A DNA stretch of 64,000 bases from Chlorocebus sabaeus (taxonomy: Eukaryota > Chordata > Mammalia > Primates > Cercopithecidae). Below the pieces are notes generated by a model. The model was not told the DNA's origin and made no database searches. It saw only the letters and a list, made by a program, of their open reading frames with translations. Shown piece by piece: positions 1 to 11,839 of the stretch. Within the stretch, counting starts at the first letter, position 1. Each line of letters opens with the position of its first letter. Location: NCBI RefSeq assembly GCF_047675955.1, contig NC_132923.1:91695137-91759136 (forward strand), given 5' to 3'. A program made the position numbers and the translations under genes.

Positions 1-3000
1 GCCTCGATGAAATTAACTTTAACACTTGGAAAAGAGCCCCAACAAAATCCTGCATGTTTCACACAGTTTTAATTATCTGCGTTAGGATTTTTCCCCTGGA
101 TCAGTGATGCCTGGGAATCTAGGCTGCGGACTAACAATAACCGAAGATGGAAATGTGACAGCTTCTCCTCCACACCCCCACCCAAGGAAAAAAAAAAAAA
201 AAAAAAAAAGCCATACAATCTGGAGTGGGGGTGGGGTCTCTCTTCCTTGTCAGACTGGGGTAAATCAAAAGCTGATCACGCTGGGTTTTTCAAAAGCTTC
301 TCATTTAACAAGTCGTACTTGCTTTTATCTTTTTGTTATGGGAAAATATACAAGTGATTTCTTCCTTTACTCCTCCGGAGCTTCTAGTCAGTTTGTTAAT
401 CTTATTAAACATATAAATACAGTGCTTCCGATTCGTGGAATGGTTAAGGAGAAAGAGAAAAAAATGACATTGATTAACATTGACTTTGCTATGTGGAAAA
501 TTAAAACACGAATTTTTTTCTATTTGGATTATTATAGCATTCTGGAAGTACATATCTTTACGTACTTTATGTTAAGCTAGATCTTGTTTTGTTGTACACT
601 ATATGCTCATATAAATCGAAGAAAATACTGATTTTTGAAAGGAATTGGAGGGAGATCGTTTTTAGAATTAAGCACAGAGAGACACAAACCCCAGACGTCT
701 AGCTCTCCAGGTAAAACCAACATATTTGAAAAATGTTTTTCTTTGAATCGTGCTGTTTGATATAAAGTAATCTGCTTCTGGTTATTGAGAATCATTGATT
801 CCTGTGTTTCTAACCAAAACAACAGCATACCACAATTTATTTTGCAAATGTGAAATATAAATTTATCTTGTGCCAGAATATAGTGACAGTGGCTTGAGCA
901 AGTTTTGTTTATTTGAAAGAGGTTAGTCCTTTGTTTATTTGTGTATATTTTTGAAAGAGTGACTTGAATAAACATGTAATTAAGGTGTACAGCTTTAATA
1001 CTGAAACACTGAAAACATGAAAATAAATACATTTTCCTATTAGTCTGTAAATTTTAATTTTTCTGAGTTTAGATCATTTAACTTTTAAGATTCTTGTTTC
1101 AAATATTTTAAATTGAAAAGGGTCAATTTAAGTGGTCGTTTTGTAGTGAGAGATAGATAAGGAAGAGTTTTCAAACTTGAGGGAGCAAATGAAAGAGAGG
1201 AAGAGTTTTAAAGAAGTGTCTATTTTTAAAGTGACTGAAGTGTCACGTTGCAAATGAAATCGGATATTTTTGTTAATCTAGATCATGTTTAAATCAGATA
1301 TTTCCCCTTTATAATATGAAAGTTAATGTGGTTCTGGAGTTATAGGCTCTCATATTATAGTTTCAGGAACCTTGAGAAAAGACACATATAAACAAACATG
1401 TTTTGTGATTGCCTTTGGATTTCAAAGACGAAGACCGGTGAATAAAGTTATCCCTTTAAGTTTATGCTACTTGAGAACCATGAGCTGTGTAATTTTTATT
1501 ATTCTGACCTTAATTTAGGTTAGTAAGTATAGGAGAGAAGGATAGCCTGTTCTGCATCTTTTTGAGTTCTGTATTTTGGTATGAACCACCTTTAATAGAG
1601 ACATATCCCCCGTCTCCTAAACTTAAAATTATAATTAAATTACTTAATCTAGAAAGTAGGCTTTCTAAAGTATTGCCAAGAGATGAGGAAGGAAGTGATT
1701 TGTATATACCAAGATAGTAATCGTGTTCTTCAGTTTATAAGTGCACTTCAAACTCAATATTACTAAGTGATGCTAATTAAGAATTCTACATATTTCCTTA
1801 CTGTTTCTAAACGATAGAACCTCAGATTTCGGAAGTTACTGAAGGCCGATGCTTTAGGAAGAACAGAAAGTTGGGGTACTTCTGTGACAACATCCTTTTA
1901 GGAAAAAGAGTCATAAGGAAATTTAATGAAAAAGGGAATTTAAATGAAAAAAGCACAAACAAAAAAGCCTTCAGGGCAAATAAATTAAAAACAAACAAAA
2001 ACTTGTAGAAATAGTAGGTAGACTAAATTCTGTAATCTGGTAATAGAAAGTCATGAATTCTGGTTAAAAATTGGATACTTCAGATTTTAAATCAAAACTA
2101 AAACTTTTCCAGCTATGCTCAAAGGATACATTTCTTTTATGTAAGTACTGCATCAGAAGTGGTGTTCCCTTTAAAAGGGGGAAATTGCAAGTTAGTCTCT
2201 TCATGGATGTCTGTAAGTTTGAAGCTGTGTAAATAGACTTACAGTCTGATCTCAGTATTGTAAAGATAATAGAATTCATGTTTTCAGCGTCGGCATTTTT
2301 AACTTGTTTCAGAAGCCCATGGGTATAGTAGTAGTATAAACCTTGGGAAAATACTTATTCAGAAGTCTGCAGATGGCGTAAGAATAAGACAACTATAATT
2401 TACTAATGGTTGTAACATTTTGACCCTTTTGCTATCCACTGTATTTTAAATTGATTTCTTTGTGTTTGGTAAAACTTAAAGAAGCTTTGCTGTTTCTCAG
2501 GAAAATCTGAATTGATTGAAGGAAAAAAGCATTAACAATTTTTCTCACTTAAACACAGAAATGTTATAATTACTTGGATATTTAGTTTTAAAAATTGGGT
2601 AAAGGAATGCAGGGGCCTTCTGCACCTGGTACATCTGAGTTATATACATATTTATCCAGAAATTTTAAGTAGATTTTGACAGGTGACTTCAACAAAACCC
2701 CATAGTTTTAGTCCACACATTTTTAAATAAGTACATGATTTATTCTTGAAGTCTTCAAGACTGGAACCAGAATGCTAAGTATTACCTTATGTGGAAGAGG
2801 TTCAATTATAAAGTCAATAATGGAAATATAAAAAGTGGCCTATTTCAGGAAGTTATCTATAACTTAAACATCAAGTAGTAAGTTTTAAATTGTGTACACT
2901 TGTATATCATCAATAAACAGGTCTGTGAAATTTTTCTGTAGTACAACTTTTGTGAAATTTGTCAGTAACAAGTATTACAGTTGTTGATTTTTATATGTAA

Positions 3001-3903
3001 TTTCCTTTAATCTATATTGTTTGGGGGAATAAAAGATATCTACATTGAGAAAACTATAGCATCATATGTAAATTAGAATGAATAAAATTATAATAAAATT
3101 TCATGTGGAGAAAAATGACTTTATTTATATTTAAGATATTCCATCACAGAAGGCAGCTGCATTCCTTTAAGCGGGTGTGCTTTTTAGCATAGAAATTTTT
3201 CAAGTTTTAAATCACATTATCTTTTTTTTTGAGCAGTGAGTTCTCTCCCTCCACCCTAACACATCACATGCACACATTTTAATGTTCAATAAGTGCTTGT
3301 TGAATGACTGAATGTTAAGAATGGATTTCTCAGTGTTGTAAAACAGAGAGACATGAATTTTGAGAATGAGTGGTATTGGAATATATGGGGAAAACTCCAG
3401 ACTTGTGCATATAATAAACTGATAGCATTAAGTAGCATGAGTGTTACAACTTAGGTGAATCTTCTGTCTTTGACCATCTGTTTTGTGTGAAGAATGGTGA
3501 TTTATCCATTTCTTCAAATGAAAGCTTTAAATGAATTTTTCTAAAGGTGACTTTCTCAAGGATAGAGCTTTGGATTTTAAAGATGATGGATAAACTAAAG
3601 ATAGTGAATTTTATTTTAGAGGTTATCTTTATTTTAGGAATTTTAAAAATATATTAATGAAAAGGCTGGAAATTTATGCCTATGGGAAACAATTTTATTT
3701 CTCTTGTTTCACTAATGGCAATTAAAAAACAGGACATTAACTGTCAGTAATCTATTATGATGAAGGTTATATGAATATATACATGTGTTAAAATGTATGG
3801 AACTATACACCAAAAAAGTCAAGTTTACTGTATGATACCATAGAAAATAAAATTTTAAAAAATCAGTGCATTAATATAATGTATAAGAGAAACATATACA
3901 TGC
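1..3903. other. low-repeat AT-rich DNA, no gene recognised
   Basis: No Alu, L1 or LTR is recognisable in this block apart from a short L2 tail near its right end. It holds a run of 22 A at 188-209. Open frames such as the 158-codon one at 104-580 cross that A-run as polylysine and have no family resemblance. The block could be intron, intergenic DNA or part of a long UTR; the sequence alone does not decide. Confidence 0.6.
3280..3315 (+). mobile_element. L2 LINE 3' tail fragment
   Basis: The segment 'tgttcaataagtgcttgttg' followed by 'aatgactgaatg' has the characteristic end of L2 (a 'caataaatgtttgttgaatgaatga'-like tail, diverged). Only the last few dozen bases survive. Confidence 0.55.
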
Positions 3904-4383
3904 TGTATTAGTTTCCTATGGCTGCTCTAACAAAGTATCACAAACTGAATTGACTTAAAACCACAGAAATGTATTGTCTCAGAGTTCTGGAGGCTAGAAA
4001 TCCAAAATTAAGGTGTTGGCAGTGCTATGCTCCTTCTGCAACCTACAGGGGAATCCCTTGTTGCCTCTTGCTAGCTTCTGGTGGTTTGTTGGCTGTCTTT
4101 GGCATTCTTTGACTTGTAGCTGCAAAATTCCAGTGTCTGCTTTTGTGATCATGTGGCATTCTCCCTGTGTGTGTCTGTTTTCACATAGCCTTTTTACAAG
4201 GACACCAGTCATATTGGATTAGGGTCTCACCCTACTTCAGTATGACCTTATCTCAACTAATCACATTTGCAACAACCCTATTTCCAAGGTCACATCATGA
4301 GGGACTGAGGTTATGTTCTGAGGTATTGGGGATTAGGACTTCAGCATATTTTTTTGGGGGGTGACATAATTCAGCCCTTAACA
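3904..4383 (-). mobile_element. MLT1-type MaLR solo LTR
   Basis: Read on the minus strand it begins TGTTAAGGGCTGAATTATGT and ends CTAATACA. It contains 'ctaatccaatatgactggtg', 'tctagcctccagaactctga' and 'gaaactaatac', the hallmarks of an MLT1 LTR of the ERVL-MaLR group. Both TG/CA termini look present, so it is a nearly complete solo LTR. No internal region adjoins it. Confidence 0.85.
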
Positions 4384-5537
4384 GCTTCTTATACTTGTTT
4401 CTTGTTGCATATCTGAGTTTCATGTGAATTTTAAACTTTATTACATTAAGTATGGCTTAAGTTAGGAAATCACCATATTAATTTTATTAGGTAAGCATTA
4501 TTTAGACTTGCTTGATTCAATTTGCATGATTGATTATTTAATCTTAATACACGTGGAATGTTTTTGACAAATAAGTGGTTATTTAAAGGTTAAAATTATT
4601 CTTGATAAAAAATGATGACTGTGTGATATAGCACTCAGGCTATACATATATGAATGAATAGATTACTGTGGATTTTTTTCATGCACACCATTTATAACTC
4701 AGCTTTAGAAATGGATAACCTTGAAAGCCTATGAACAGTGTTTTAATGTCTGTTTCCAAACCCTAAATTACTATGGTTTAGAATTAGTGTTTGATATTAG
4801 AAATAGATAATAATTTATTCCAGATAACTTTTATGTGAATTTTTTTACCTTGTGGTTTATTTATAGGCTCATTTCTTTCTAATATGGGCAGCATGCTTCT
4901 TGGACACTTTTAGCCTATCATGGAGCTAGTAGACTAAGAAAATCATACTTATTTAAATATTAGCTGTAGTATCATGTGATTATATGCTAAATTACTCTGT
5001 GATAGTTTTTGTAATCATATATAGTCAACTGATTAATTTTTGGTTTTCAGTGTAATTGTTCTCCCCCTTAGGATATATAATGTGGTTTGTCCTAAGTTGA
5101 TGCTCAGAAAATGTTTATTGAATGAATGAGTAAATTGTCATATCATTTTTTATATTTGTGTAGTATGACATCTCTCTTAATTGCTTTATATGTGACTGAA
5201 GCCTAAAAGATATACTGGCATTTTGTGGCTCAATTTCTGGATGCTTCTGATTTTTAAAGCATTACATAGATAAAAATTATCCTTGAAGCTTATTATTAAC
5301 TTGTTCTTGATTCATTCATTGAATTAACATTTAGTCACTTATTATGTGCAAGGCTCAGTAAATAATTGTTTACCTGTTTTTGGTGGAAGTCTTTCTGTAA
5401 TACTTTGCATTTTCCTATCTTAGAATGCAAAGTTAGGTTGGGCATCAAAGCCTAAACTTCTAAGGACTACATTACGTTGCCTTCCTTATGTAGGGAGGAA
5501 GTTATAAACTGAGTGAATATTTGACTCTGAGAGTTTC
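4384..5537. other. unique DNA with short L2 traces
   Basis: Mostly unique AT-rich sequence. A short L2 3' tail in plus orientation lies at about 5094-5133 ('aaaatgtttattgaatgaat'). A minus-oriented L2 tail lies at about 5308-5365 ('attcattcattgaattaaca' and 'ttattatgtgcaaggc'). No gene is seen. Confidence 0.5.
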
Positions 5538-5840
5538 TTTTTTTTTTTTTTTTTTTTTGAGACGGAGTCTTGCTCTGTGCCCCAGGCTGGAGTGCAGTGG
5601 CGCGATCTCGGCTCACTGCAAGCTCCGCCTCCTGGGTTTACGCCATTCTCCTGCCTCAGCCTCCCGAGTAGCTGGGACTACAGGCGCCTGCCACCACGCC
5701 CGGCTAATTTTCTTGTATTTTTAGTAGAGACGGGGTTTCACTGTGTTAGCCAGGATGGTCTCGATCTCCTGACCTCGTGATCCGCCCGTCTCAGCCTCCC
5801 AAAGTGCTGGGATTACAGGCTTGAGCCACCGCGCCCGGCT
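5538..5840 (-). mobile_element. AluY, Old World monkey type
   Basis: Complete Alu in reverse orientation, starting with a T-run and ending 'gccaccgcgcccggc'. It has 13-bp perfect target-site duplications 'ctctgagagtttc' at 5525-5537 and 5841-5853. The 'ggcttgagcc' and 'cccgtctcag' variants and low divergence point to a young cercopithecid AluY lineage. Confidence 0.93.
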
Positions 5841-5983
5841 CTCTGAGAGTTTCTGAAACCGGTTTTTGAAAAGTTCCTTGCATACGTGTTTTTTGGTCAT
5901 TTGCCTGTTCTTTATAATGGAGTGATGAATGTGGTATTTAGGGGAGTATAACGTAGTTACCTTCTTTAAAAGTAGACTATTGA

Positions 5984-6272
5984 GGCCAGGTGTGGTAGCT
6001 CACTCCCAGCACTTTGGGAGGCTGAAGCGGGTGGATCACGAGTTCAGGAGATCAAGATCATCCTGGCCAACATGGGGAAACCCCGTCTCTACTAAAAATA
6101 CAAAAATATTAGCCAAGCGTGGTGGTGTACGCCTGTAGTCCCAGCTACTCTGGAGTCTGAGGCAGGAAAATTGCTGGAACCCGGGAGGCAGAGGTTGCAG
6201 TGAGCCAAGATCATGCCACTGCACTCTAGCCTGGGCGACAGAGTGAGACTCTGCCTCAAAAAAAAAAAAAAA
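5984..6272 (+). mobile_element. Alu (S/Y-like)
   Basis: Dimeric Alu with a 15-base A-tail. The left arm has a small gap after 'gtagctcac'. Imperfect target duplications 'gactattga' (left) and 'gactactga' (right) flank it. Confidence 0.9.
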
Positions 6273-6364
6273 GGACTACTGAAGCAAAAGCTGAAGTACC
6301 CTTCTGCCTAGTGGTTTTCTTGCCTTCACAACAGTTGTTTGTACACTTTGTATAATTTAGTCCT

Positions 6365-6629
6365 TAGAGAAATACAAATTAAAATTCAAGGAAATACCTA
6401 CATCACACACACACTAAAATGGTTAAAGAAAAAAAAAGACTGTACCAAGAGCTGACAAGTATATGGAGTAACTGGAACTCTCATACATTGCTGGTATGTA
6501 AAGTATGGTATGAATGCAAAATGGTGCAGCTACATTGGAAAACAATGTCCTATGTAGCTAATCATATACTTAAACAAAAGATTCAGCAATCCTACTCTTA
6601 GGTATTTACCTGAGAGAAATGAAAACGTA
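6365..6629 (+). mobile_element. L1M, first part (ORF2 C-terminus)
   Basis: Diverged plus-strand L1M. It carries the ORF2 C-terminal region ('ggaactctcatacattgctg', 'aatcctactcttaggtattt') and stops at the mariner insertion. The element resumes at 7935, where the sequence continues colinearly ('agctttgttcataatagccc'). Confidence 0.85.
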
Positions 6630-7932
6630 TAAGGGGATTTCAAAAGCTCATGGAAAAATGGAATTAAAGGATAAAAATTAGAAGTATAAACTTTATTTTT
6701 CAACATAAACTCCATCAAGTTCAAGAACTTTTATAGGTAATGATACAAGCCACTTAGCTCATCCCTAAAGAAATGACGGTCCTAGGAATTCAGCCATGTC
6801 AATACAGTCTTTTTTACATTATTGACTGAAGAAAAATTGGTGCCTTTTGAAGATTTTTTTAAAGATTAGGGAACAAAAAGAAGTCAGAAGGAGCCAAATC
6901 AGGACTGTAAGGTGGATGCCTAATGATTTCTCATCAAAACGCACATAGAATTGCCCTTGTTTGATAAGAGGAATAAGCAGGAACATTGTTGTGGTGGAGA
7001 AAAACTCTGGTAAAGCTTTCCTGGGCATTTTTCTACTAATGCTTTGGCTAACTTTCTGAAAACACTCACATAATAAATCAAATGTTACCATTCTTTGTCC
7101 CTCCAGAAAGTCAGCAAGTAAAATGACTTGAATATCCTAAAAAACTGTTGCCATGACCTTTGCTCTTGATCAGTCTGGTCTTGCTTTGATTGGACCACTC
7201 CTGCCTCTTGGTAGCCATTGCTTTAATTGTGCTTTGTCTTCAGGATCATACTGGTAAAGTCATGTTTCATCTCCTGTCACAGTTCTTCAATGAAATGCCT
7301 CAGGGTCTTGATCCTGCATGTTTAGAATTTCCAGTGAAAGCCCTGCTCTTATTAGCTGATCTGGATGCAGTGGTTTTGGCACCTGTTAAGTGGAAGGTTT
7401 GTTCAACTTTAATTTCTCAGCAGAATTATGTAAGCTGTACAAATTGAGATGTCTATGGTATTGTCTGTTGTTTCTGCTGTTAATTGTCTGTCCTCCTTGA
7501 TTAGAGCACAAACAAGATGAATGTTTTTCCTCACAAATTGATGTGGATGGTCTGCTGCTGCAGGCTTCATGTTCAGCATTGTCTCACCCTTTTAAAATAA
7601 GTTATCCATTTGTAAACTGCTGATTTCTTTGGGGGCATTGCCCATATACATTTTATAAAGCATCAGTGGTTTCACCATTCTTCCTCCCAAGCTTCACCAT
7701 AAATTTGGTGTTTGTTCTTGCTTCAATTTTAGCAGAATTCATGTTTTTCTGATAGGGGCTCTTTTCAAACTTATGTCTTGTCCTTTTTCGTGCCTTAAAC
7801 TAGATCCTATCCAGATATGTTATAGCAAGTTAGTATGAGTTTATTTCAGTGCAAAAAAAAAAAAAAAAAAAAAGTGAAATCCATGTGTAGTTTTATAATA
7901 CTCATTTTCCACAAACTTTTTGAAGACCCTCA
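6630..7932 (-). mobile_element. Hsmar2-type mariner transposon, nearly full length
   Basis: About 1.3 kb, the usual mariner length, bounded by inverted ends 'aggggatttcaaaag' and (reverse) 'gagggtcttcaaaaag', with TA duplications at 6628-6629 and 7933-7934. Minus-strand translation across frameshifts shows mariner transposase landmarks. The first catalytic block G-D-E-T lies near 7265-7280. A block reading H-H-N-N at about 6971-6996 has Asn where the second catalytic Asp should be. Y-S-P-D-L-A-P-S-D-F-F lies at about 6868-6911 and includes the third Asp. The many stops and the A-run at 7853-7873 mean it is dead. It cuts cleanly into an L1M, so it is younger than that element. Confidence 0.88.
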
Positions 7933-7934
7933 TA

Positions 7935-8269
7935 TGTTCATATAAATACTTGTACTTGAATATTTGTAGTAGCTTTGTTCATAATAGCCCCAAACTAGAA
8001 ATGACCCAAATGCTTACCAAATGGGTGAATGGATAAAGAAATTGTTATATATCCATACAAATGGAATACTGTTCAGCAATAAAAAAGAACAAACTATTGA
8101 TAGACTAGCAACATGGATGAATCTCAAAAGCATTATGCTAAATAAAAGAAACCATACCCAAAAGATTATATACAATACAGTTTAATGTATATGAAATTCT
8201 AGAAAGTCAAAATATAATGACAAAGTAGATCAGTGGTTTGATCAGTAGATCAAAGTAGAAGGGAATGGA
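7935..8269 (+). mobile_element. L1M, second part (ORF2 end and 3' UTR)
   Basis: Continuation of the L1M broken by the mariner: 'gttcataatagccccaaac', 'ggaatactgttcagcaat', 'acatggatgaatctcaaaa' are L1M ORF2-terminal and 3' UTR motifs. It runs to 'gatcagtggtttgatcag' and then into the LTR-like block. Confidence 0.85.
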
Positions 8270-8690
8270 GTTTGTGAATAAAAGTTCCCTGAAATAGAAT
8301 TTAGAGGAAAGAGAATTTATTCCACAGAACAGTTTGCAAACCAAGGAGATGCACCTTTTGGTGAAAAACAAAGGTGCATTCCAGAGAACAAGGGATTTGG
8401 CTTTTGTAGAGAAAGTTCCGATCCAGGTTCCCGATCAGGTCCATGTATGCAAATAAAAGATTCAAACTTTCTTAGTTCTGATTGGTCAACAGCTGACTGA
8501 GTTCTGACTGGTTGATGCAAGCGACAGCCTATTGGTTGTTTTGGGCAATGTGAATAGGCATAGTCAGCTATGAAAGTGTGAGTTTTCCAGGAACTCAGAT
8601 AAGTGTGTAACTTCTAGTCAGTAAATGGCTGTTTGGCTCTATTTTAAATGTAGGCCCAGTTAGCCACTCAGGATTCATCTTGAGGGATTG
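8270..8690 (-). mobile_element. unclassified LTR-like insertion in L1M
   Basis: A block of about 420 bp interrupts the L1M 3' UTR. On the minus strand it looks like a retroviral LTR. It has several CCAAT-box-like repeats ('gaccaatcagaac', 'aaccagtcagaac', 'aaccaataggctg'), an AT-rich stretch 'cttttatttgcatac' that could hold a TATA-like element, and a polyadenylation signal in 'tggaataaattctctttcc'. Edges are uncertain and I could not find a target duplication. I do not recognise the family. It could also be an unusual L1M 3' UTR segment. Confidence 0.4.
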
Positions 8691-8694
8691 GCTC

Positions 8695-8862
8695 AGGTTC
8701 GTAGATGTGAGAAAACTTTTGGGTGATGGAAATGTTAATGACTGTAGTGGTTACATGACTATATTCATTTGTCAAAAGTTATTAAATTGTATGCTTAAAT
8801 TGACAAATTTTACTGAATGTAAATTCTACCTCAAAGATTTGATTTTAAAGAAAAGAATTGTG
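8695..8862 (+). mobile_element. L1M, third part (3' UTR end)
   Basis: The L1M 3' UTR resumes: 'gggtgatggaaatgttaatg', 'agtggttacatgactatat', 'aaattctacctcaaa'. Together with the parts at 6365 and 7935 it forms one plus-strand element split twice. Confidence 0.8.
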
Positions 8863-9050
8863 GGCTTCCATCTTGGTTTCACTTTAAAATCACCTGGGGA
8901 GATTTAAAAAAAAAAAAAACAAAAAACGGTACCTGAGACTCACTCCAAATTAATCACGTCAGAATCTGCTGAGAATTAGGACCAAATTTCAGAATTGTTA
9001 AAAAGCTCCCAGGTAATTTTATATGCAGCTAAGGTTCAGAAATGCCGTTG
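8863..9050 (+). mobile_element. MER5A-like hAT-Charlie MITE remnant
   Basis: 'aaaatcacctggggagattt', 'acctgagactcactccaaat', 'cagaatctgctgagaatta' and 'aaaagctcccaggtaatttt' match the order of motifs in MER5A-type nonautonomous Charlie elements. It is highly diverged, with an internal A-run. Confidence 0.6.
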
Positions 9051-9067
9051 TAGAAAAATGATCACCT

Positions 9068-9360
9068 GGCCTGGCATGGTGGCTCACACCTGAAATCCCA
9101 GTGCTTTGGGAGGCGAGACAGGAGGATCACTTGAGCCCAGGGGTTTGAGACCAGCCTGGACAGCATAGTGAGACCTCATCTTTAAAAAAAAATTAGCTGG
9201 GCGTAGTGGTGCTCACCTATAGTCCCAGCTACTTGGGAGGCTGAGGTGGGAGGATTGCTGGAGCCCAAGAGGTTGAGGCTGCAGTAAGCCATGATGGCGT
9301 CACTGCTCTCCAGCCTAGGTGACAGAGTGAGACCCTGTCTTAAAAAAAAAAAAAGGAAAA
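9068..9360 (+). mobile_element. AluJ
   Basis: Old dimeric Alu with 'ggaggttgaggctgcag'-type AluJ features and a decayed A-tail. Near-perfect 14-bp target duplications 'aaaaatgatcacct' (9054-9067) and 'aaaaatgaacacct' (9361-9374). Confidence 0.9.
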
Positions 9361-9686
9361 GAAAAATGAACACCTTTATTAGTAGTATCATTGTTTCTGA
9401 ACCTATTGTTGGCAGTCAAAACATTATGTAATTTTCATTCTACAAATGCTATGGACCATGTCAACTTTATTTTCTATATATTGTTTCACCTATCTTTATT
9501 AATGGATGTGAAGGAAAATCGTTCTCTTAACTACTCAAAGAATGTTTCTCTCTGTATTTTGGAGAGGTCTTATTCCAAAGTAAAAATTGTCATCAAAAGA
9601 CATTTGTGTTTAATGTAATGCCAAGCTATAATTTTCTTCGTGTTTGTTCACCCATTTATTTATTTATAAAACCTTTTTTTTTTTTT

Positions 9687-9988
9687 AGCTGAGCACAGTG
9701 GCTCACACTTGGGATCCCAGCACTTTGGGATGCTTAGGTGGGAGGATCACTTGACCCCAGAAGTTCAAGAACAGCCTGGGCAACATAGGGAGTCCCTGTC
9801 CCTATTAAAAAATTAGCCAGGCATGTTGGCACACACTTGTAGTCCCAACTACTTGGGGAGCTGAGGTGGGAGGAATGCTTGAGCCTGGAAAGTTGGGGCT
9901 ACAGTGAGCTGTGATCACAGGCCATTGTACTCCAGCCTGGGCAACAGAGCAAGACCCTGTCTCAAAAACGAAAAAAAAAAAAAAAAAA
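9687..9988 (+). mobile_element. AluJ
   Basis: Dimeric Alu with AluJ-like diverged arms ('agctgagcacagtggctcac') and a long A-tail. T-rich target flanks 'aaaacctttt' and 'aaaactttta' probably represent the duplication. Confidence 0.9.
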
Positions 9989-11004
9989 CTTTTAATTTTT
10001 TAGTATGTTCTGTGCAAAACAACATAATTTCTATATTTAAGAGGCACACAGTTTACTATGGAATGTACATATAAAAATGGCATTTAAAAATTTTCTATTA
10101 AATCAGTTAAGGGTCTGAATAAATAAAATGGCATTTACCACAGTGTTTTGTAATAATAGAAGAAGTTACTATGGGGGCAGAGAGTAGGAAGTGATTAACT
10201 TGGGAAGTGGGTACTACTGGATACATTGCTCTATTTTAATATAATTACAATTGTAAGAAGTTTTAGAATTATGTCTAATATTGCAATAAAGATCGAAAAC
10301 ACTTTACTGCTTACAGGTTAGATTAACCTTTAATAAAATTCTTTCTGTATTAACATTTTGTATGCCCTCTAATACTTTGGTGCATAGTTGATCCAAAGGG
10401 ATAATACTAGTAGGAAGGAAGATGACAGAATGTTGCCAAATACGAATCCTTTTTTCTCAGAGTAAACTACAGATTTCTGACTTTAGAATAGCTTTTTGTT
10501 ATCTTCAGATAATCCTTTCCTTTTTTGTTAAAAAAAAATTATTGCTTCTTTTAGGCATAAACATACAATGGAACTAATCAGCAAAATAGCTTTTTGTCCC
10601 TCCATTATCTTTTGGTCTGTGAGCAACAGGAAAATGTATTGTGTCTTTGAAAGCCTTGGAGATAATTACATTTTCCCCCCTATTCATTCATGGTTTTATT
10701 GAATAGAGGCCTGTAGCACTGATAGCTTCTGGAAAAGCCAGCTTGTTCTTGTTTTGTTTAAATCTATCAATACCTGCTAACTGACATGACTAGCCAACAT
10801 CACCAACATACATTGATGTTATTGGTAATATAAAATCCTTCCCCACATTATGGCTCCCTATTGTGAAAAACTCTTTTATCTTTTTTCTCACTCAATGTTA
10901 TATTATTGTAGTCTTTACCAGCACATGTATTTGTATATATCTACCATATGTGTGTGTGTATATATACACATATGTACACATACATACTATCACAAATATG
11001 CAAT
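9989..11004. other. unique AT-rich DNA with a short TG/TA microsatellite
   Basis: No gene or clear interspersed repeat is seen. At 10949-10990 an alternating purine-pyrimidine tract ('tgtgtgtgtatatatacaca') forms a short microsatellite. Confidence 0.5.
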
Positions 11005-11168
11005 TCTGGCTCCTTCAAAGTCTCAGTTTTTTCAGCTGTAAAAGGGCAAAATGATGGTACCTACTTCATAGGTTGTTTTGAGGATTAAATTAGTTAATAT
11101 GTAAAGCATTTATAATGAGGCTGAACACATATTAAGTGCTATGTAAATATTCACTATTATTATTACAG
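11005..11168 (-). mobile_element. MIR SINE
   Basis: Reverse MIR: 'tctcagttttttcagctgta', 'atgatggtacctacttcata', 'ttgaggattaaattagttaa', 'agtgctatgtaaatattc'. These correspond to the MIR core and 3' region. Confidence 0.8.
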
Positions 11169-11839
11169 CCTTTGCCAAAATTGAGAGTATTCTGTATTGG
11201 TTACCTTTCCTCCCTCAACCTTCATTCCACCTTCTAAAGGTTTTGTAGTCTGACTTATGCTTTCAGTCACTAAATTAAAATTGATCTCTTAAAGGTCGCT
11301 AGTGACCTCATGATTGCCAAACACAGTATCTTTTTTCTAGTCCTCATTCTTCATGACCTCTGTATAGAATTTTCTGTAGTCTACTGTACATTTCTCTTGA
11401 AATGCTTCTTCCTAGATTTCTGTTTTACTTCATTATTCTGGCTTTCTATTTTCTTTTATTCTCTTACCCCACAAAAGTAAGATGTTTCTTCTTATATCAA
11501 GTCTTCTAATTTAGAATCTAATTTATTTCTACAGTTTCAACTACAATTTTATGAACATAAGATAGCATGATATAATGTAGTGATTTAAAATTTGTTTAAA
11601 GCAACTGTATGCTCACTTTCAAATGAAGTCTTAAGCTGGAATTCCAGCTTTTGCAGCAGATAAAATCTGAGCTGTGTTGGGGATTGTGATGGAGCCCAGA
11701 ACTTCATCAGCATGGCCAGCTACTTCTTCCCTTTGAAACTCTGAAGCACTTCCAAATAATCCAAAGATCAGCATATATATTTGCCTGCCAGATATTTCTA
11801 AATGGATATCTTACTAGCCACTCAAAACCAAACTGCTTG
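11169..11839. other. unique DNA, nothing recognised
   Basis: Unique sequence between a MIR and an L1M. No convincing ORF or RNA gene. A faint MIR-like phrase near 11565-11595 is too short to call. Confidence 0.45.

Noticed and set aside
104..580. 158-codon open frame
   Set aside because: It runs through a 22-base A-run as polylysine, has no family resemblance, and the opposite strand is also partly open; chance frame in AT-rich DNA.
5521..6224. Several 60-70 codon frames
   Set aside because: They are translations of Alu sequence on either strand, which commonly stay open for this length.
11565..11600. Possible MIR fragment
   Set aside because: The match is only about 25 loosely similar bases.
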